Counted from the first letter of the stretch, positions 1-8,666 are shown. The stretch is DNA of 64,000 nucleotides from Candidatus Krumholzibacteriia bacterium (GCA_029865265.1 JAOUHG010000010.1:1-64000); one strand, 5' to 3'. Notes: generated from the letters alone by a model not told the origin. A program made the numbers and translations.

Positions 1-1060
1 CCATGGCGGCGAGCCCCGACTTCCCCAGCGAGCGCAGCGCCGCCCACACCTCGATGCCGCGCGCGCGCCGCGACATTTCCGGAACGAACAGGTGCGGGTC
101 GCGCGATTCGCCTTCCACCAGGTACGCCGCGCTGACCGACATGGCCGCGTTGAGGTGGCGCTTGTCACGCACGAACACAATTCCGCTGTCATACGGCACG
201 TTGAGCCACTTGTGCGCGTCGGTGGAAATGGAATCGGCCCGGTTCATTCCGGCGGTCAGCTTTCGCAACGACGGCGACGCCGCCGCCCACAACCCGAACG
301 CCGCGTCGACGTGCAGCCACGCCCCCGTCCCCTCGAGCCGCGCGGCGACATCCGCGAGCGGGTCGAAGGCGCCGCTGTTCACGTTGCCGGCCTGCGCGCA
401 AACGATGGTGGGACCCGCGATGCGCGGCATTTCTGCGGCGACCATCCGCCCCTGATCGTCCACCGGCACGCGCACCACGCGTTCGCGCCCCAGGCCCAGC
501 ATGCTCAGCGCCTTGAGCAGGCTCACGTGCACCTCGTCGCCCACGATAACCGTGATGGGCGGCGCGCCGAACAATCCCCGCGCCTCCACGTCCCAGCCCT
601 GCGCTTCCAGTTGCGCGTGCCGCGCCGCGGCGAGCGCGGTGAAGTTGGCCAGGGTGGCGCCGGTCACGAATCCCACCTCGGTGGAGGCCGGTAGCCCGAG
701 CACGTCGACGAGCCAGTCGCGTGACACCCGCTCCAGGGTTGCGTTGATGGGAGAGAGCGCCTCCAGGCCGGCGTTCTGATCCCACGCCGCCGCGAGCACG
801 TTGGCCGCGAGTGCGGCGGGGAGCGATGCGCCCACCACGAAGCCGAAGAAACGCCCGCCCGCGCTGGCCATGGTGGCAGGCGATCCGAGGGCGTCCAGTT
901 CTTCCAGCACGCGTGACGGCTGCACCGGTTCCTCCTGCAGCGGGCGGTGCAACGATGCGAGCGCGGTGATTGCGCCCGGCTGCGGCGACACGCGTCGCTC
1001 GCGCAGGCTGTCCAGATAGGCCGTGCCGCGCGCCGCCGCGTCGTTGAGAAGGGACTTCAA
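1..1060 (-). CDS. PLP-dependent group II (aromatic-L-amino-acid-type) decarboxylase, 3' end beyond window
   Basis: The frame is open from TTG at 1058-1060 to the left edge, giving about 353 residues with the C-terminus missing. An AGGAGG lies 7 bases before the TTG, which decides the start; no ATG is better placed. The decarboxylase signature around STDAHKWLNVPYDSG puts the PLP-binding lysine at residue 284, preceded by the usual LHVDAAFG segment that carries the PLP-pyridine aspartate. The family decarboxylates aromatic amino acids or glutamate in the cytoplasm; the substrate cannot be told from sequence. It reads in the same direction as the methyltransferase upstream of it (1089-1889). Confidence 0.85.
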   Translation of the reverse strand, partial: MKSLLNDAAARGTAYLDSLRERRVSPQPGAITALASLHRPLQEEPVQPSRVLEELDALGSPATMASAGGRFFGFVVGASLPAALAANVLAAAWDQNAGLEALSPINATLERVSRDWLVDVLGLPASTEVGFVTGATLANFTALAAARHAQLEAQGWDVEARGLFGAPPITVIVGDEVHVSLLKALSMLGLGRERVVRVPVDDQGRMVAAEMPRIAGPTIVCAQAGNVNSGAFDPLADVAARLEGTGAWLHVDAAFGLWAAASPSLRKLTAGMNRADSISTDAHKWLNVPYDSGIVFVRDKRHLNAAMSVSAAYLVEGESRDPHLFVPEMSRRARGIEVWAALRSLGKSGLAAM

Positions 1061-1088
1061 AACCAGACCTCCTGATGTTGCCGCACGC

Positions 1089-1889
1089 TCACCTTTCGGC
1101 AGTTCCCCGTACCGCCCACGCGCGCGCGCTCAGTGCAATCCTGCCCTGTGCGGAACGCGGCAGCGACTTCTCGAGCGCGTTCGCCAGAGCGGCGCGGGCG
1201 TCCTCGTCCAGCGATGCCACGTAGGACGGCGCCGGCCCGGTGCCGCCCAGGAAGGGGCGCCAGTAGTCATCGAAATCCGCGAACTCGGTGGTTATCTCGA
1301 TGGGTTCGCAACGCACGCCGTCGAGGCCGCCGTTGCGGAATACATCTTCGAGCGCATCCGGTTTGCAGAGGGGGAAGCGCGCCCCTTCGTCGCGCGCGCA
1401 AGCCGCGGGGTCGAGTGCTACCACCGCATCCCAGAATCGGCGCAGGAAGCCCATGCCGTCGGCGTAGTCCCACACGCACGCGGACACCGTCGCGCCGGGA
1501 GTGGCGAGCGAACGCATCTCCTCCACCGCGGCGCCGGCATCCGGGAAGAAGTTCATCGCGAACAGGGATGCAATGCCGCCGTAGCCATCCGGCCGCGCGG
1601 GAAGACCGCCCACGCCGGCCACCACAAACGACACGCGTTCGTCGGAGACGTGCTTGCGAGCGTATTCGATGAAGGGTGCCGCGGGGTCGCATGCGAGTAC
1701 GGAGGCGGGCCGGCTGTTTTCGCAGATGGCGCGGGTCAGCGCGCCGGTGCCGCACCCCACGTCCAGCCAGTGTTGTTCGGCGGGAATCCCCAGCCAGGCC
1801 ACGAACCGCGGTGCGAGTTTCCGGCTCCACCGCCCCATGAAGTCTTCGTAGGTGGACCCGGCGGCCCAACGGTCGTGATGCTCGGCCAT
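1089..1889 (-). CDS. class I SAM-dependent methyltransferase
   Basis: 266 residues. The SAM motif I LDVGCGTGALTRAI lies near residue 45, followed by an acidic residue after strand 2 (ACDPAAP), so this is a Rossmann-type small-molecule methyltransferase of the Methyltransf_11/25 kind. An ATG further upstream exists, but the start at MAEHHDRW is preferred: AAGGAG lies 8 bases before it and the longer version would run into the DUF502 gene. It follows the DUF502 gene by 22 bases. The acceptor substrate is unknown. Confidence 0.8.
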   Translation of the reverse strand: MAEHHDRWAAGSTYEDFMGRWSRKLAPRFVAWLGIPAEQHWLDVGCGTGALTRAICENSRPASVLACDPAAPFIEYARKHVSDERVSFVVAGVGGLPARPDGYGGIASLFAMNFFPDAGAAVEEMRSLATPGATVSACVWDYADGMGFLRRFWDAVVALDPAACARDEGARFPLCKPDALEDVFRNGGLDGVRCEPIEITTEFADFDDYWRPFLGGTGPAPSYVASLDEDARAALANALEKSLPRSAQGRIALSARAWAVRGTAER

Positions 1890-1911
1890 GCGCGTGACTC
1901 CTTGCCGCATC

Positions 1912-2547
1912 CTATCCGCTCTTTGGCGGCTCACCCGGTTCGCCCGGTGCGGGACCGCCCGCCCGCTCGCCCACCGTCTCCTTCGCACCCAGCCCGTAGC
2001 GCTTCAGGGTCTTGTAAGCGGCCGCGGGTGAAATATCCGTGATGCGGACCCGATCCTGGTCAATGAGATACACACCGCCGGACTGGGTATCGGGTGAGCC
2101 GGGCACATAAACGGCCACATGACCATCCTCCAGGCGCTCGACCAGCCATCCCAACTGCCAGCATGAATCTTCGATTCGCGCCAGGACAACCGGACGGTCC
2201 ACCTCGACGTCCGGGTTCAGAAGCCGCGTGGTGAGTGCCTTGACGTACTCATAGCCGGGCAGGTTGGAGAGCACGGACTCGATGCGGCTGGTTGCCTTGC
2301 TGGCGGCGGCGGTGCGCGCCAGTACACCGGCGAGAAAACAGAACAGGATCAGCAACAGAACCGCCAGCAGTTTGCCGGTCCCGAATCCAAAGATGGACTC
2401 CATCGGGATGCGCGCCGCGAGCGGCGCGACGATCTTGTGTGCAACCTGCGCGGCCTTGCCAAGCAGGATCATCATAATAACGATCGGCACCAGAAAGAGA
2501 ACGCCGCCCACAATAGTGGTACGAATGAAGCTGGCAATGGCCTTCAT
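1912..2547 (-). CDS. DUF502 family inner-membrane protein
   Basis: 211 residues. Two N-terminal membrane segments (about residues 9-29 and 58-78) are followed by a soluble domain containing LPGYEYVKALTTRLL and the region ending VAVYVPGSPDTQSGGVYLID, which is characteristic of DUF502. The tail is rich in Pro, Gly and Glu and probably disordered. Function is unknown in bacteria. Length matches the family. It is upstream of, and probably co-transcribed with, the methyltransferase at 1089-1889. Confidence 0.8.
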   Translation of the reverse strand: MKAIASFIRTTIVGGVLFLVPIVIMMILLGKAAQVAHKIVAPLAARIPMESIFGFGTGKLLAVLLLILFCFLAGVLARTAAASKATSRIESVLSNLPGYEYVKALTTRLLNPDVEVDRPVVLARIEDSCWQLGWLVERLEDGHVAVYVPGSPDTQSGGVYLIDQDRVRITDISPAAAYKTLKRYGLGAKETVGERAGGPAPGEPGEPPKSG

Positions 2548-2669
2548 GATGCTCCGTTCGGCCAGGGATGCTGGCGCTTCAGAGGGACTCAGCCCGAGCT
2601 GACAACCGGTAGCCTATGAGAGCAACCGGCGCAGCACAACAGATTCCCGCATTCCCGGCGGTTTCCCGG

Positions 2670-3467
2670 TCATCCCTGCGCCTTCAGGAAATCCACAAGG
2701 CGGGCATTGAAGAACGCCGGGTTCTCCATGTTGCTCATGTGACCCGCCCCCGGCACCACGTGCAATTCGGACGCGGGGATGCGTTCGTGCATGGCCCGCG
2801 AGCTGGCGTGTGGCGTGCGCGTGTCGTTTTCGCCCACCAGGATCAGGGTGGGAACGGCAATGGAGGCCAGCGACCCGGTGGTGTCGGTGCGGCCCGCCAT
2901 GGCAATCAGATGGCCCGCGATGGCGAGGGGCGATGTCATGCCGACAATGTGCCTCGCGTGCTCGATGGCCCGGGGCCGAGTGTGAAAGGACTCCGGCGCG
3001 AATACCGTGGGCAGGAACGACTCGGCGAAAACATCGGCACCATCGCGTTTCACAGCCGCGGCGGCGTTCGCGCGGCCAATCTTGCCTGCGTCGTCATCGG
3101 CTTCGCTGCGCGTGTCGCACAGCACGGCGGCTTGAAAGCGCTCGGGGTTGCGCGCCAGCGCCCGCAGCGTGATGTATCCCCCCATGGAAAGCCCCACCGC
3201 CACCACGCGTTCGATATCCAGGTAGTCGAGCAGGGCGATCAGGTCGTCCACGCCGCCCTCGATGGTATATTGCCCGTCGCCCACTTCGCTGTGGCCGAGA
3301 CCGCGGATGTCGTATGCAATGCAACGGTGGCTGTGCCCGGCCGCCTCCATCTGCGCGCCCCACATGGCGCTGCTCAACGGAAAGGCGTGGACGAACAAGA
3401 CCGTGGGCGACTGCGTCTCACCGGTCTCCACGAAATGAATGGTGGTGCCGTTGATCTTTGCGTGCAC
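2670..3467 (-). CDS. alpha/beta-fold hydrolase
   Basis: 265 residues, starting at GTG with GAGGT 7 bases upstream. The alpha/beta hydrolase landmarks are in order: oxyanion-region LFVHAFPLSS, the DIRGLGHSE turn, the nucleophile elbow GLSMGG (Ser near residue 94), the acid in VGENDTRTP and the histidine in GAGHMSNMENP. This resembles the 3-oxoadipate enol-lactonase/esterase branch. No signal peptide, so probably cytoplasmic. The substrate is unassigned. Confidence 0.88.
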   Translation of the reverse strand: MHAKINGTTIHFVETGETQSPTVLFVHAFPLSSAMWGAQMEAAGHSHRCIAYDIRGLGHSEVGDGQYTIEGGVDDLIALLDYLDIERVVAVGLSMGGYITLRALARNPERFQAAVLCDTRSEADDDAGKIGRANAAAAVKRDGADVFAESFLPTVFAPESFHTRPRAIEHARHIVGMTSPLAIAGHLIAMAGRTDTTGSLASIAVPTLILVGENDTRTPHASSRAMHERIPASELHVVPGAGHMSNMENPAFFNARLVDFLKAQG

Positions 3468-3501
3468 GAACGTTACCTCATTTCAGAAGCGTCAACGTCT
3501 C

Positions 3502-4005
3502 TCATCTTGTGCCCGCTCCAAGCAGCCGCCGTCCGACACCTGGCCGCTGCTTCATCAGGTACAGGCCGGCCAGCAGCACGGCGAACAGGTTGGCCACCAC
3601 AATGGACCACCACGGCACCAGGGCGCGAACGGGACCGATCAGCAGATTGACCCCGTAAACGGTGACAACGAACCCGGCCACGATGACCAGCGTCACCAGC
3701 CGCGCGCGCGCGGGATGACGATCGGCGTACTCCACCAGTCCGGTCACGACGAGTCCGATGGCGAGCGAGATCGAGAAGTGCAACGCGTTGTACTGGAGGA
3801 TGGCCCGCGGGTCCGGACGCACGGGCAGCAGGAGAATCGAGGGATCGCGCAGCCCCTGAAATGTCACCTTGCCGAGCATGTCCACGGTGAACAGTGTTCC
3901 ACGTGCCGCCAGAAAATCGAAGATCGCATAGAACAATGCCACGGAAACGGCGGCGATCAAGCCGACCATCAGTCCTTGCCGGACCGTACCACCCGTTGAC
4001 GTCAT
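3502..4005 (-). CDS. four-helix integral membrane protein, hypothetical
   Basis: 167 residues. The start at MTSTGGTVRQG is chosen because GGGGGAC precedes it; a longer frame would overlap the DUF488 gene. About four hydrophobic segments are visible (near residues 13-32, 69-88, 101-120 and 128-148). No recognised domain. It begins 11 bases after the DUF488 gene, so the two are probably co-transcribed. Confidence 0.65.
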   Translation of the reverse strand: MTSTGGTVRQGLMVGLIAAVSVALFYAIFDFLAARGTLFTVDMLGKVTFQGLRDPSILLLPVRPDPRAILQYNALHFSISLAIGLVVTGLVEYADRHPARARLVTLVIVAGFVVTVYGVNLLIGPVRALVPWWSIVVANLFAVLLAGLYLMKQRPGVGRRLLGAGTR

Positions 4006-4016
4006 GTGAGTCCCCC

Positions 4017-4406
4017 TTACTTTGCCATCTTCGCACCCATCTGCTGCAACAACTCCCGAAGAATGGAGCGGTGGCAGTGGGCCTCGTCCTCGCAGTAACA
4101 ACCGATCGAAAAACTGGCCTGGTGCGACAAAGCCGCCAGCAGTTCCAGATCCCGGCGGGGTGCGAGCTGTTTCAACTCGGCGAGAAACTTGCGCTTGAAC
4201 ACCTTCCACGCGCGCTCGTCCTTCACCGGAAAGGTTTCCTTGAGCAGCGGTTCGGTGGGTGAGAGGTTGGGAAACCAGACGTCGTAGAAATCCCGCGAGG
4301 CAAACTGGTCCTTGGGAACGCCGCGCGGCGGCCGCCGCACGGTGCCGATGCGCAGGCCCTCGCCTTTGGCGCGCGGGCTGCCGAGCCTCACGATTCTAAC
4401 CGGCAT
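4017..4406 (-). CDS. DUF488 family protein
   Basis: 129 residues. The N-terminal RIVRLGSPRAKGEGLRIGTVRRPPRG and the C-terminal SIGCYCEDEAHCHRSIL are the two conserved blocks of DUF488 (YeaO-like). The second block carries the clustered Cys/His residues. GGAGG lies just before the ATG. The family is soluble and of unknown biochemical role. Confidence 0.85.
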   Translation of the reverse strand: MPVRIVRLGSPRAKGEGLRIGTVRRPPRGVPKDQFASRDFYDVWFPNLSPTEPLLKETFPVKDERAWKVFKRKFLAELKQLAPRRDLELLAALSHQASFSIGCYCEDEAHCHRSILRELLQQMGAKMAK

Positions 4407-4430
4407 GGTTCCTCCCCGTGTATTCCAGGA

Positions 4431-4769
4431 TCACAGGTACGGATATATCTCATCTGCAATCCAGTAGCAAGAGATGAGCAGTGCGAGGAGCGTCCCCCAC
4501 ACCCACAGCATCCAACGGCGCTTGCGCCACGTTGCGGCGAACGACGACTGCTGCAGGGGAATGTCCACGAGGTACGCGGCGGAGTAGCATACGTTGGCCA
4601 GTGCCGCGAGCACCAGGAGTTGCAGGGCATGTTGGAGTGTCAGCGCGTGCTGAAAGTGCGGCCATGTGAACACAACCCACCCGGCCGCCAGCGCGGCCAG
4701 GGCGACGTTGTACCAGATGCGCCGCGGCTCCCAGTACAGGGCCGCTTCACGAAGCGGATTCGCTGCCAT
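4431..4769 (-). CDS. small membrane protein, hypothetical
   Basis: 112 residues with about three hydrophobic segments (near residues 19-36, 48-67 and 87-105) and a basic loop AATWRKRRW between the second and third. No family recognised. It lies 24 bases upstream of the DUF488 gene on the same strand. Confidence 0.65.
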   Translation of the reverse strand: MAANPLREAALYWEPRRIWYNVALAALAAGWVVFTWPHFQHALTLQHALQLLVLAALANVCYSAAYLVDIPLQQSSFAATWRKRRWMLWVWGTLLALLISCYWIADEIYPYL

Positions 4770-5003
4770 TCCGGAGCCCCCCGGGGGTGAGAGCGCGCGC
4801 CAACGGCGTCATGGCGTTCAGCGATGGTCGCTGTCGATAGTACCGGGCGGCCGGTGGAGTCGCAAGGAGACGCTGGTACCAGCGCAGCCTGCCGAGGGCA
4901 ACACACTTTTCTCGTGATATCCGGTCCACCGGCCCGTCCTACAGGGTACTGCGTTCCCGCCGAACGGGGGCCAACCGTGTCCTGATCGGGAAGGAGCCCG
5001 GCC

Positions 5004-6752
5004 ATGAACCTCGCACGCTATCTCACCTGCTGCCTCGTCCTGGCGGCCATCGTTTTCGCCACCGCCCCGCCCGCCTTCGCCACCTGGTCCACCAACCCCG
5101 CGGTGAACACACCCGTCTGCCTGGCAGCAGAAGACCAGTCGAACGCGGTGGCAATTCCAGACGGAGCCGGGGGCGCCATCATTTCCTGGCAGGATACCCG
5201 CCTTGGCTTCTCGAACATCAACATCTACGCGCAGCGGGTGGATGCAACCGGCACTCCGCTCTGGGCCAGTGACGGGATCGTGGTCTGTGACGCCGCCAAC
5301 AACCAGAGCAATCCTATCGCGGCGGGCGACGGTGCCGGCGGGGTCTTCATCCTCTGGCGGGACTTGCGCGCGGGGCCGGCCCACTACGCCCAGCACATCG
5401 ATGGGAACGGTAACCCACTGTGGCCAGCGAACGGTATCGCGTTCGTCACCGGGGCAGGGGGCAACGAGAGCGTCACGCCGGACGGCTTCGGCGGTTTCAT
5501 CTGCGCGTGGGAAGACCCGCGCTACGACCCGCAGGGCAATATCTGGGCGCAGCGCATGTCCGGCGGTGGAACGGCGTACTGGCTTGCCAACGGAGTTGCG
5601 GTGTGCACCGCGGCGAACTACCAGACCTACATGGACATCACCAGCGATGGCGCCGGGGGCGCCATCATCACCTGGCAGGACAGCCGCACCTCGATCAGCG
5701 AATACGGCGTCTACGCCCAGCGCATGAATGCCGCTGGAAATGCGGTGTGGACCGCGAACGGCATCGTGGTATGCAACCTGAACCTCAGGCAGAGGGTTCC
5801 CAAGATCGTCCCCGACGGAGCCGGCGGCGCCATCATTGCCTGGCAGGACCAGCGAATGGGCGGGGACGATATCAACGTCTATGCACAGCGGGTCAACAGC
5901 ACCGGGTCCCTGCTGTGGCCCACCGACGGCGCAGACGTATGTACCTTCGCCGGCAATCAGAGCGTTCCACTGTGCGCGAGCGACGGAACCGGCGGCGCCA
6001 TCGTTTGCTGGCTCGACACCCGCACCAACCCCAACATGTATGCGCAACGCCTCAGCGGCGCCGGCGCTCAGCTCTGGAACCCGGACGGTGTCCCCATGGC
6101 GTCCACCACCAGCAACAAGCTCAACCACGCGATCGTGAGCGACGGCAGCGGTGGGGCACTCCTCGCGTGGCAGGATCTGCGCGGCACGAACAGCTACGAT
6201 ATCTACATCCAGAGAATCAGCTCTCTGGGCATGCCCGCGTGGGCGACCAACGGCGCGGCCATGGGCACAGCGGCCCTCGCGCAACAGTTCCCTGCGGTGG
6301 TGAGCGACGGCGCCGGGGGCGCCATCGTCGCATTTCAGGATCCACGCAACGGCACAGACAACAACATCTATGCGCAGGAGATCAACGGGAATGGAGTTGT
6401 GGGCGGAGGGCTGCTGCCAACGGGCGTGAATGACGGTGGCACGCCGGCAACGGCCAGCCTGCACCAGAACTACCCGAACCCGTTCAATCCGGCGACGACG
6501 ATCTCGTTCGATCTCGGTGCACGTTCGTTTGTGTCGTTGAGGGTGTTTGATGTGCGGGGCCGCGAGGTGGCAACGCTCATCCAGGGCGAGTTGCCCGCCG
6601 GCACGCATACGCAACCATGGCATGCCCTCGACCTTGCGAGCGGTGTTTACCTCTATCGTTTGTCAGTGGTTCCGTCAGCGATGGCGCACGGAATCAGGGC
6701 CGGAGACGGGGATGCCTTTGTAGAGACCCGGAAGCTGGTCCTGCTGAAGTAA
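5004..6752 (+). CDS. secreted repeat protein with type IX-like C-terminal sorting domain
   Basis: 582 residues with a signal peptide (hydrophobic core about residues 8-24, cleavage near AFA). Eight repeats of about 50 residues follow, each built around DGAGGAI-x-W-x-D-x-R, then IYAQR and a W-x-x-x-G turn; this looks like an eight-bladed beta-propeller. The C-terminus (from about residue 490) contains YPNPFNPATT, VFDVRGREVATL, SGVYLYRL and ends KLVLLK. That matches the FlgD-Ig-like/Por sorting tail of type IX cargo. AAGGAG precedes the ATG. Probably exported to the cell surface; ligand unknown. Confidence 0.85.
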   Translation: MNLARYLTCCLVLAAIVFATAPPAFATWSTNPAVNTPVCLAAEDQSNAVAIPDGAGGAIISWQDTRLGFSNINIYAQRVDATGTPLWASDGIVVCDAANNQSNPIAAGDGAGGVFILWRDLRAGPAHYAQHIDGNGNPLWPANGIAFVTGAGGNESVTPDGFGGFICAWEDPRYDPQGNIWAQRMSGGGTAYWLANGVAVCTAANYQTYMDITSDGAGGAIITWQDSRTSISEYGVYAQRMNAAGNAVWTANGIVVCNLNLRQRVPKIVPDGAGGAIIAWQDQRMGGDDINVYAQRVNSTGSLLWPTDGADVCTFAGNQSVPLCASDGTGGAIVCWLDTRTNPNMYAQRLSGAGAQLWNPDGVPMASTTSNKLNHAIVSDGSGGALLAWQDLRGTNSYDIYIQRISSLGMPAWATNGAAMGTAALAQQFPAVVSDGAGGAIVAFQDPRNGTDNNIYAQEINGNGVVGGGLLPTGVNDGGTPATASLHQNYPNPFNPATTISFDLGARSFVSLRVFDVRGREVATLIQGELPAGTHTQPWHALDLASGVYLYRLSVVPSAMAHGIRAGDGDAFVETRKLVLLK

Positions 6753-6824
6753 GCACTTCAGTGTTTCACCTCGGCGGCGCTCGTCAAGGGCCCGCGGTCC
6801 CCGGAACCCACCCGCTCCGCGGAT

Positions 6825-7682
6825 TCATCCCACGCGAAAATGGAGCGGGTCCCGGAGGTTTTGCAGTTCGCGGTAGTAGTAGAGGGCTGTGGGCCGTTTG
6901 CCCTTGAATCGAAGCTTCTTCAGAAACTCGATTTCCTCGTCGGTGGCTTCACGGCTCAACGATGGGTCACGAAGGAACTCTTCCAGCCCCGGCTCTTCCT
7001 GCGGGCGACGCTCGGGCTCCTTCTCAACGAACTCATACCGCCTTGTGTGCTCCGGAACCAGTCTGCGATTGAGCACGATGTCCATGCCGAAGTTCCCAAG
7101 GTCGATCGACCAGGACTCGATCAAGGGATCAAGAAAAGAAGCGCAGCTTTCCGGCGACAGGCTGAACACATCCGCGTCCAGGAACTCCAGGATCATGACT
7201 CGTATCTGTTCGTAGCTCTTGCTGGTGAGCCGTGCCACCAGGCGGAGCCAGGTTTCATTCTCCAGCTCCTCCGTGGCCAGTCTCTTCACGACATCCAGGA
7301 GCCTCTGGGTAACGAGGCGTTCGAGCTCGCCGAAGGGCTCTTTCTCGAAGATGGCCCGGATCTGCTTTGCCTGCTCGGGCGCGCACTTGCCAAGCACCAG
7401 ATCCCGAACCTCGCTCAGCAGGGGCACGGGCGGCTCCGCGAGTGTGCGCTTCCACTCCGCCATGCGCTGGAGTTCCGCCAGCCTGGCAAGCTTGTCCCCG
7501 GGTAGCTTCAGAACCATGGACATCTTCTCGTAGATATCGGTCCGTTCGGGCGCCGGCGGCAGCTTCTTGCCGGTGAGCAGCTGCGAGATGTAGGACTCCG
7601 TAACCCTGGCTGCAGCCGCCAGATCCTTCTGTTCCAGCTTCAGCTCTTCCAGGCGCTGTTTAATGAGAATGGACACGTCCAC
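6825..7682 (-). CDS. XRE-family helix-turn-helix regulator with large C-terminal domain
   Basis: 285 residues. An N-terminal HTH (residues 5-40: KQRLEELKLEQKDLAAAARV, then TESYISQLLTGKK) is followed by about 240 residues of mostly helical sequence with no recognised domain. The start is GTG with GGAGG 6 bases upstream. It is transcribed away from the small gene at 7857, and the shared intergenic region holds several palindromes, so autoregulation or control of that gene is likely. The effector is not visible. Confidence 0.82.
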   Translation of the reverse strand: MDVSILIKQRLEELKLEQKDLAAAARVTESYISQLLTGKKLPPAPERTDIYEKMSMVLKLPGDKLARLAELQRMAEWKRTLAEPPVPLLSEVRDLVLGKCAPEQAKQIRAIFEKEPFGELERLVTQRLLDVVKRLATEELENETWLRLVARLTSKSYEQIRVMILEFLDADVFSLSPESCASFLDPLIESWSIDLGNFGMDIVLNRRLVPEHTRRYEFVEKEPERRPQEEPGLEEFLRDPSLSREATDEEIEFLKKLRFKGKRPTALYYYRELQNLRDPLHFRVG

Positions 7683-7694
7683 GGATCGCCTCCG

Positions 7695-7755
7695 GGTTAA
7701 CTAACCCTGATTAATCATATATACAGTATCGCGATATACACTTGACTAGTCAAGT
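7695..7755. promoter_or_regulatory. cluster of palindromes in divergent promoter region
   Basis: Within 61 AT-rich bases lie an inverted repeat GGTTA-N2-TAACC (7695-7706), a perfect palindrome TGATTAATCA (7708-7717), a perfect palindrome TATCGCGATA (7727-7736) and a perfect 16-base palindrome ACTTGACTAGTCAAGT (7740-7755). The cluster sits just before the GTG of the XRE gene and about 100 bases before the small monooxygenase-fold gene. These are plausible operators for the XRE protein; which one is bound is unknown. Confidence 0.5.
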
Positions 7756-7856
7756 TAATTGCCCTATGTTGAGGAAGCAGCAGAGCACCTCGCTTCACCC
7801 ACCCAGGTCATCTCATCGCTCCCTGCCAATCACCAGTACACACGAGGAGAACCATA

Positions 7857-8171
7857 ATGTACGCACGCAGAGTCTCAATGAACCTCAAGCCGAACAGTGT
7901 CCCCGAGTTCACCCGCACCCTGGAAAAGGAAGTCATTCCCGCCCTGCGCAAGCAGAAGGGTTTCCAGGACGAAATCACCCTTGTCGTCCCCAACGGGACC
8001 AAGGTGGTCGCGATCAGCCTGTGGGACAAGATGGAGAGCGCGACGGCCTACAACAACAGCGGCTATGCCGAGGTCGTGAAGATGCTTTCGAAGGTGGTCG
8101 ACGGAACGCCCAACGTTGAGAACTACGAAGTTTCCAACTCCACGTTCCACAAGATCGCCGTCAAGGTCTAA
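7857..8171 (+). CDS. small dimeric alpha/beta-barrel (ABM-like) protein
   Basis: 104 residues. The pattern MNLKPNSVPEFTRTLEKEVIPALRKQKGFQDE, then VAISLWDKMESATAYNN, is that of antibiotic-biosynthesis-monooxygenase-like ferredoxin folds. Such proteins act as stress-related or quinone/heme-modifying enzymes, or have no known activity. GAGGAG lies before the ATG. It is divergent from the XRE regulator and followed by the hairpin at 8195-8222. Confidence 0.7.
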   Translation: MYARRVSMNLKPNSVPEFTRTLEKEVIPALRKQKGFQDEITLVVPNGTKVVAISLWDKMESATAYNNSGYAEVVKMLSKVVDGTPNVENYEVSNSTFHKIAVKV

Positions 8172-8194
8172 CTCCGTATCACAGCTCCGTCAAG

Positions 8195-8222
8195 GTGGGG
8201 GCAGGCATCCGCCTGCCCCCAC
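8195..8222 (+). terminator. 12-bp GC hairpin, possible terminator or 5'-UTR structure
   Basis: GTGGGGGCAGGC and GCCTGCCCCCAC form a perfect 12-base-pair stem around the loop ATCC. It begins 24 bases after the ABM-like stop codon. There is no T-run, so it may terminate weakly, protect the upstream mRNA or act in the leader of the RRM gene. Confidence 0.55.
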
Positions 8223-8223
8223 C

Positions 8224-8239
8224 CCTGCCATCCGGCAGG
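8224..8239 (+). promoter_or_regulatory. second hairpin in leader of the RRM gene
   Basis: CCTGCC-ATCC-GGCAGG gives a six-pair stem with the same ATCC loop as the preceding hairpin. It ends 19 bases before the RRM start codon. The purine-rich ribosome-binding site GAAAGAAAGAAGG follows immediately. Confidence 0.4.
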
Positions 8240-8258
8240 AAAGAAAGAAGGACATGAA

Positions 8259-8528
8259 ATGAGTACCAAGAGAATGTATGTCGGCAACCTGTCGTTCGAC
8301 TCCACGACCGAGGACGTAAGCGCGGCCTTCGGAGCATTCGGAACCGTTATCGACTGTTCCCTGATCAGCGACCGCGCCACCGGCCGCACCAAGGGCTTCG
8401 GGTTTGTTGAGATGGACGCAACCGAAGCCGCCAACGCGATGGCACAGCTCAACGGCAAGGACCTTGGTGGGCGTGCCATCACGGTCGCCGAAGCACGGGA
8501 GCGCACCAGCGGGACGCCGAGCAACTAG
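8259..8528 (+). CDS. RNA-recognition-motif (RRM) protein
   Basis: 89 residues forming a single RRM. RNP2 is MYVGNLSF (residues 6-13) and RNP1 is KGFGFVEM (about residues 47-54), with a short RTSGTPSN tail. Single-RRM proteins of this type bind single-stranded RNA and are often cold- or stress-induced in bacteria. The two hairpins just upstream make post-transcriptional or autoregulatory control plausible. Confidence 0.93.
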   Translation: MSTKRMYVGNLSFDSTTEDVSAAFGAFGTVIDCSLISDRATGRTKGFGFVEMDATEAANAMAQLNGKDLGGRAITVAEARERTSGTPSN

Positions 8529-8654
8529 CGTGAGCCCTGGGGCGCCCGATGGCAGGGCGCCTCCCGCGTGTGCCGGGGAACGTCGCCTGGCGCTACCAGC
8601 CGGGTCGATTCGTGCCGCCGGGCCCCGGCCTGCTGTATCGACTGGCGATCGTGC

Positions 8655-8660
8655 TATCAT
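8655..8660 (+). promoter_or_regulatory. -10 box abutting the lipocalin start
   Basis: TATCAT (within TGCTATCAT) is followed by six C residues and the ATG at 8667. No ribosome-binding site fits between them, so the transcript may be leaderless. Confidence 0.35.
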
Positions 8661-8666
8661 CCCCCC

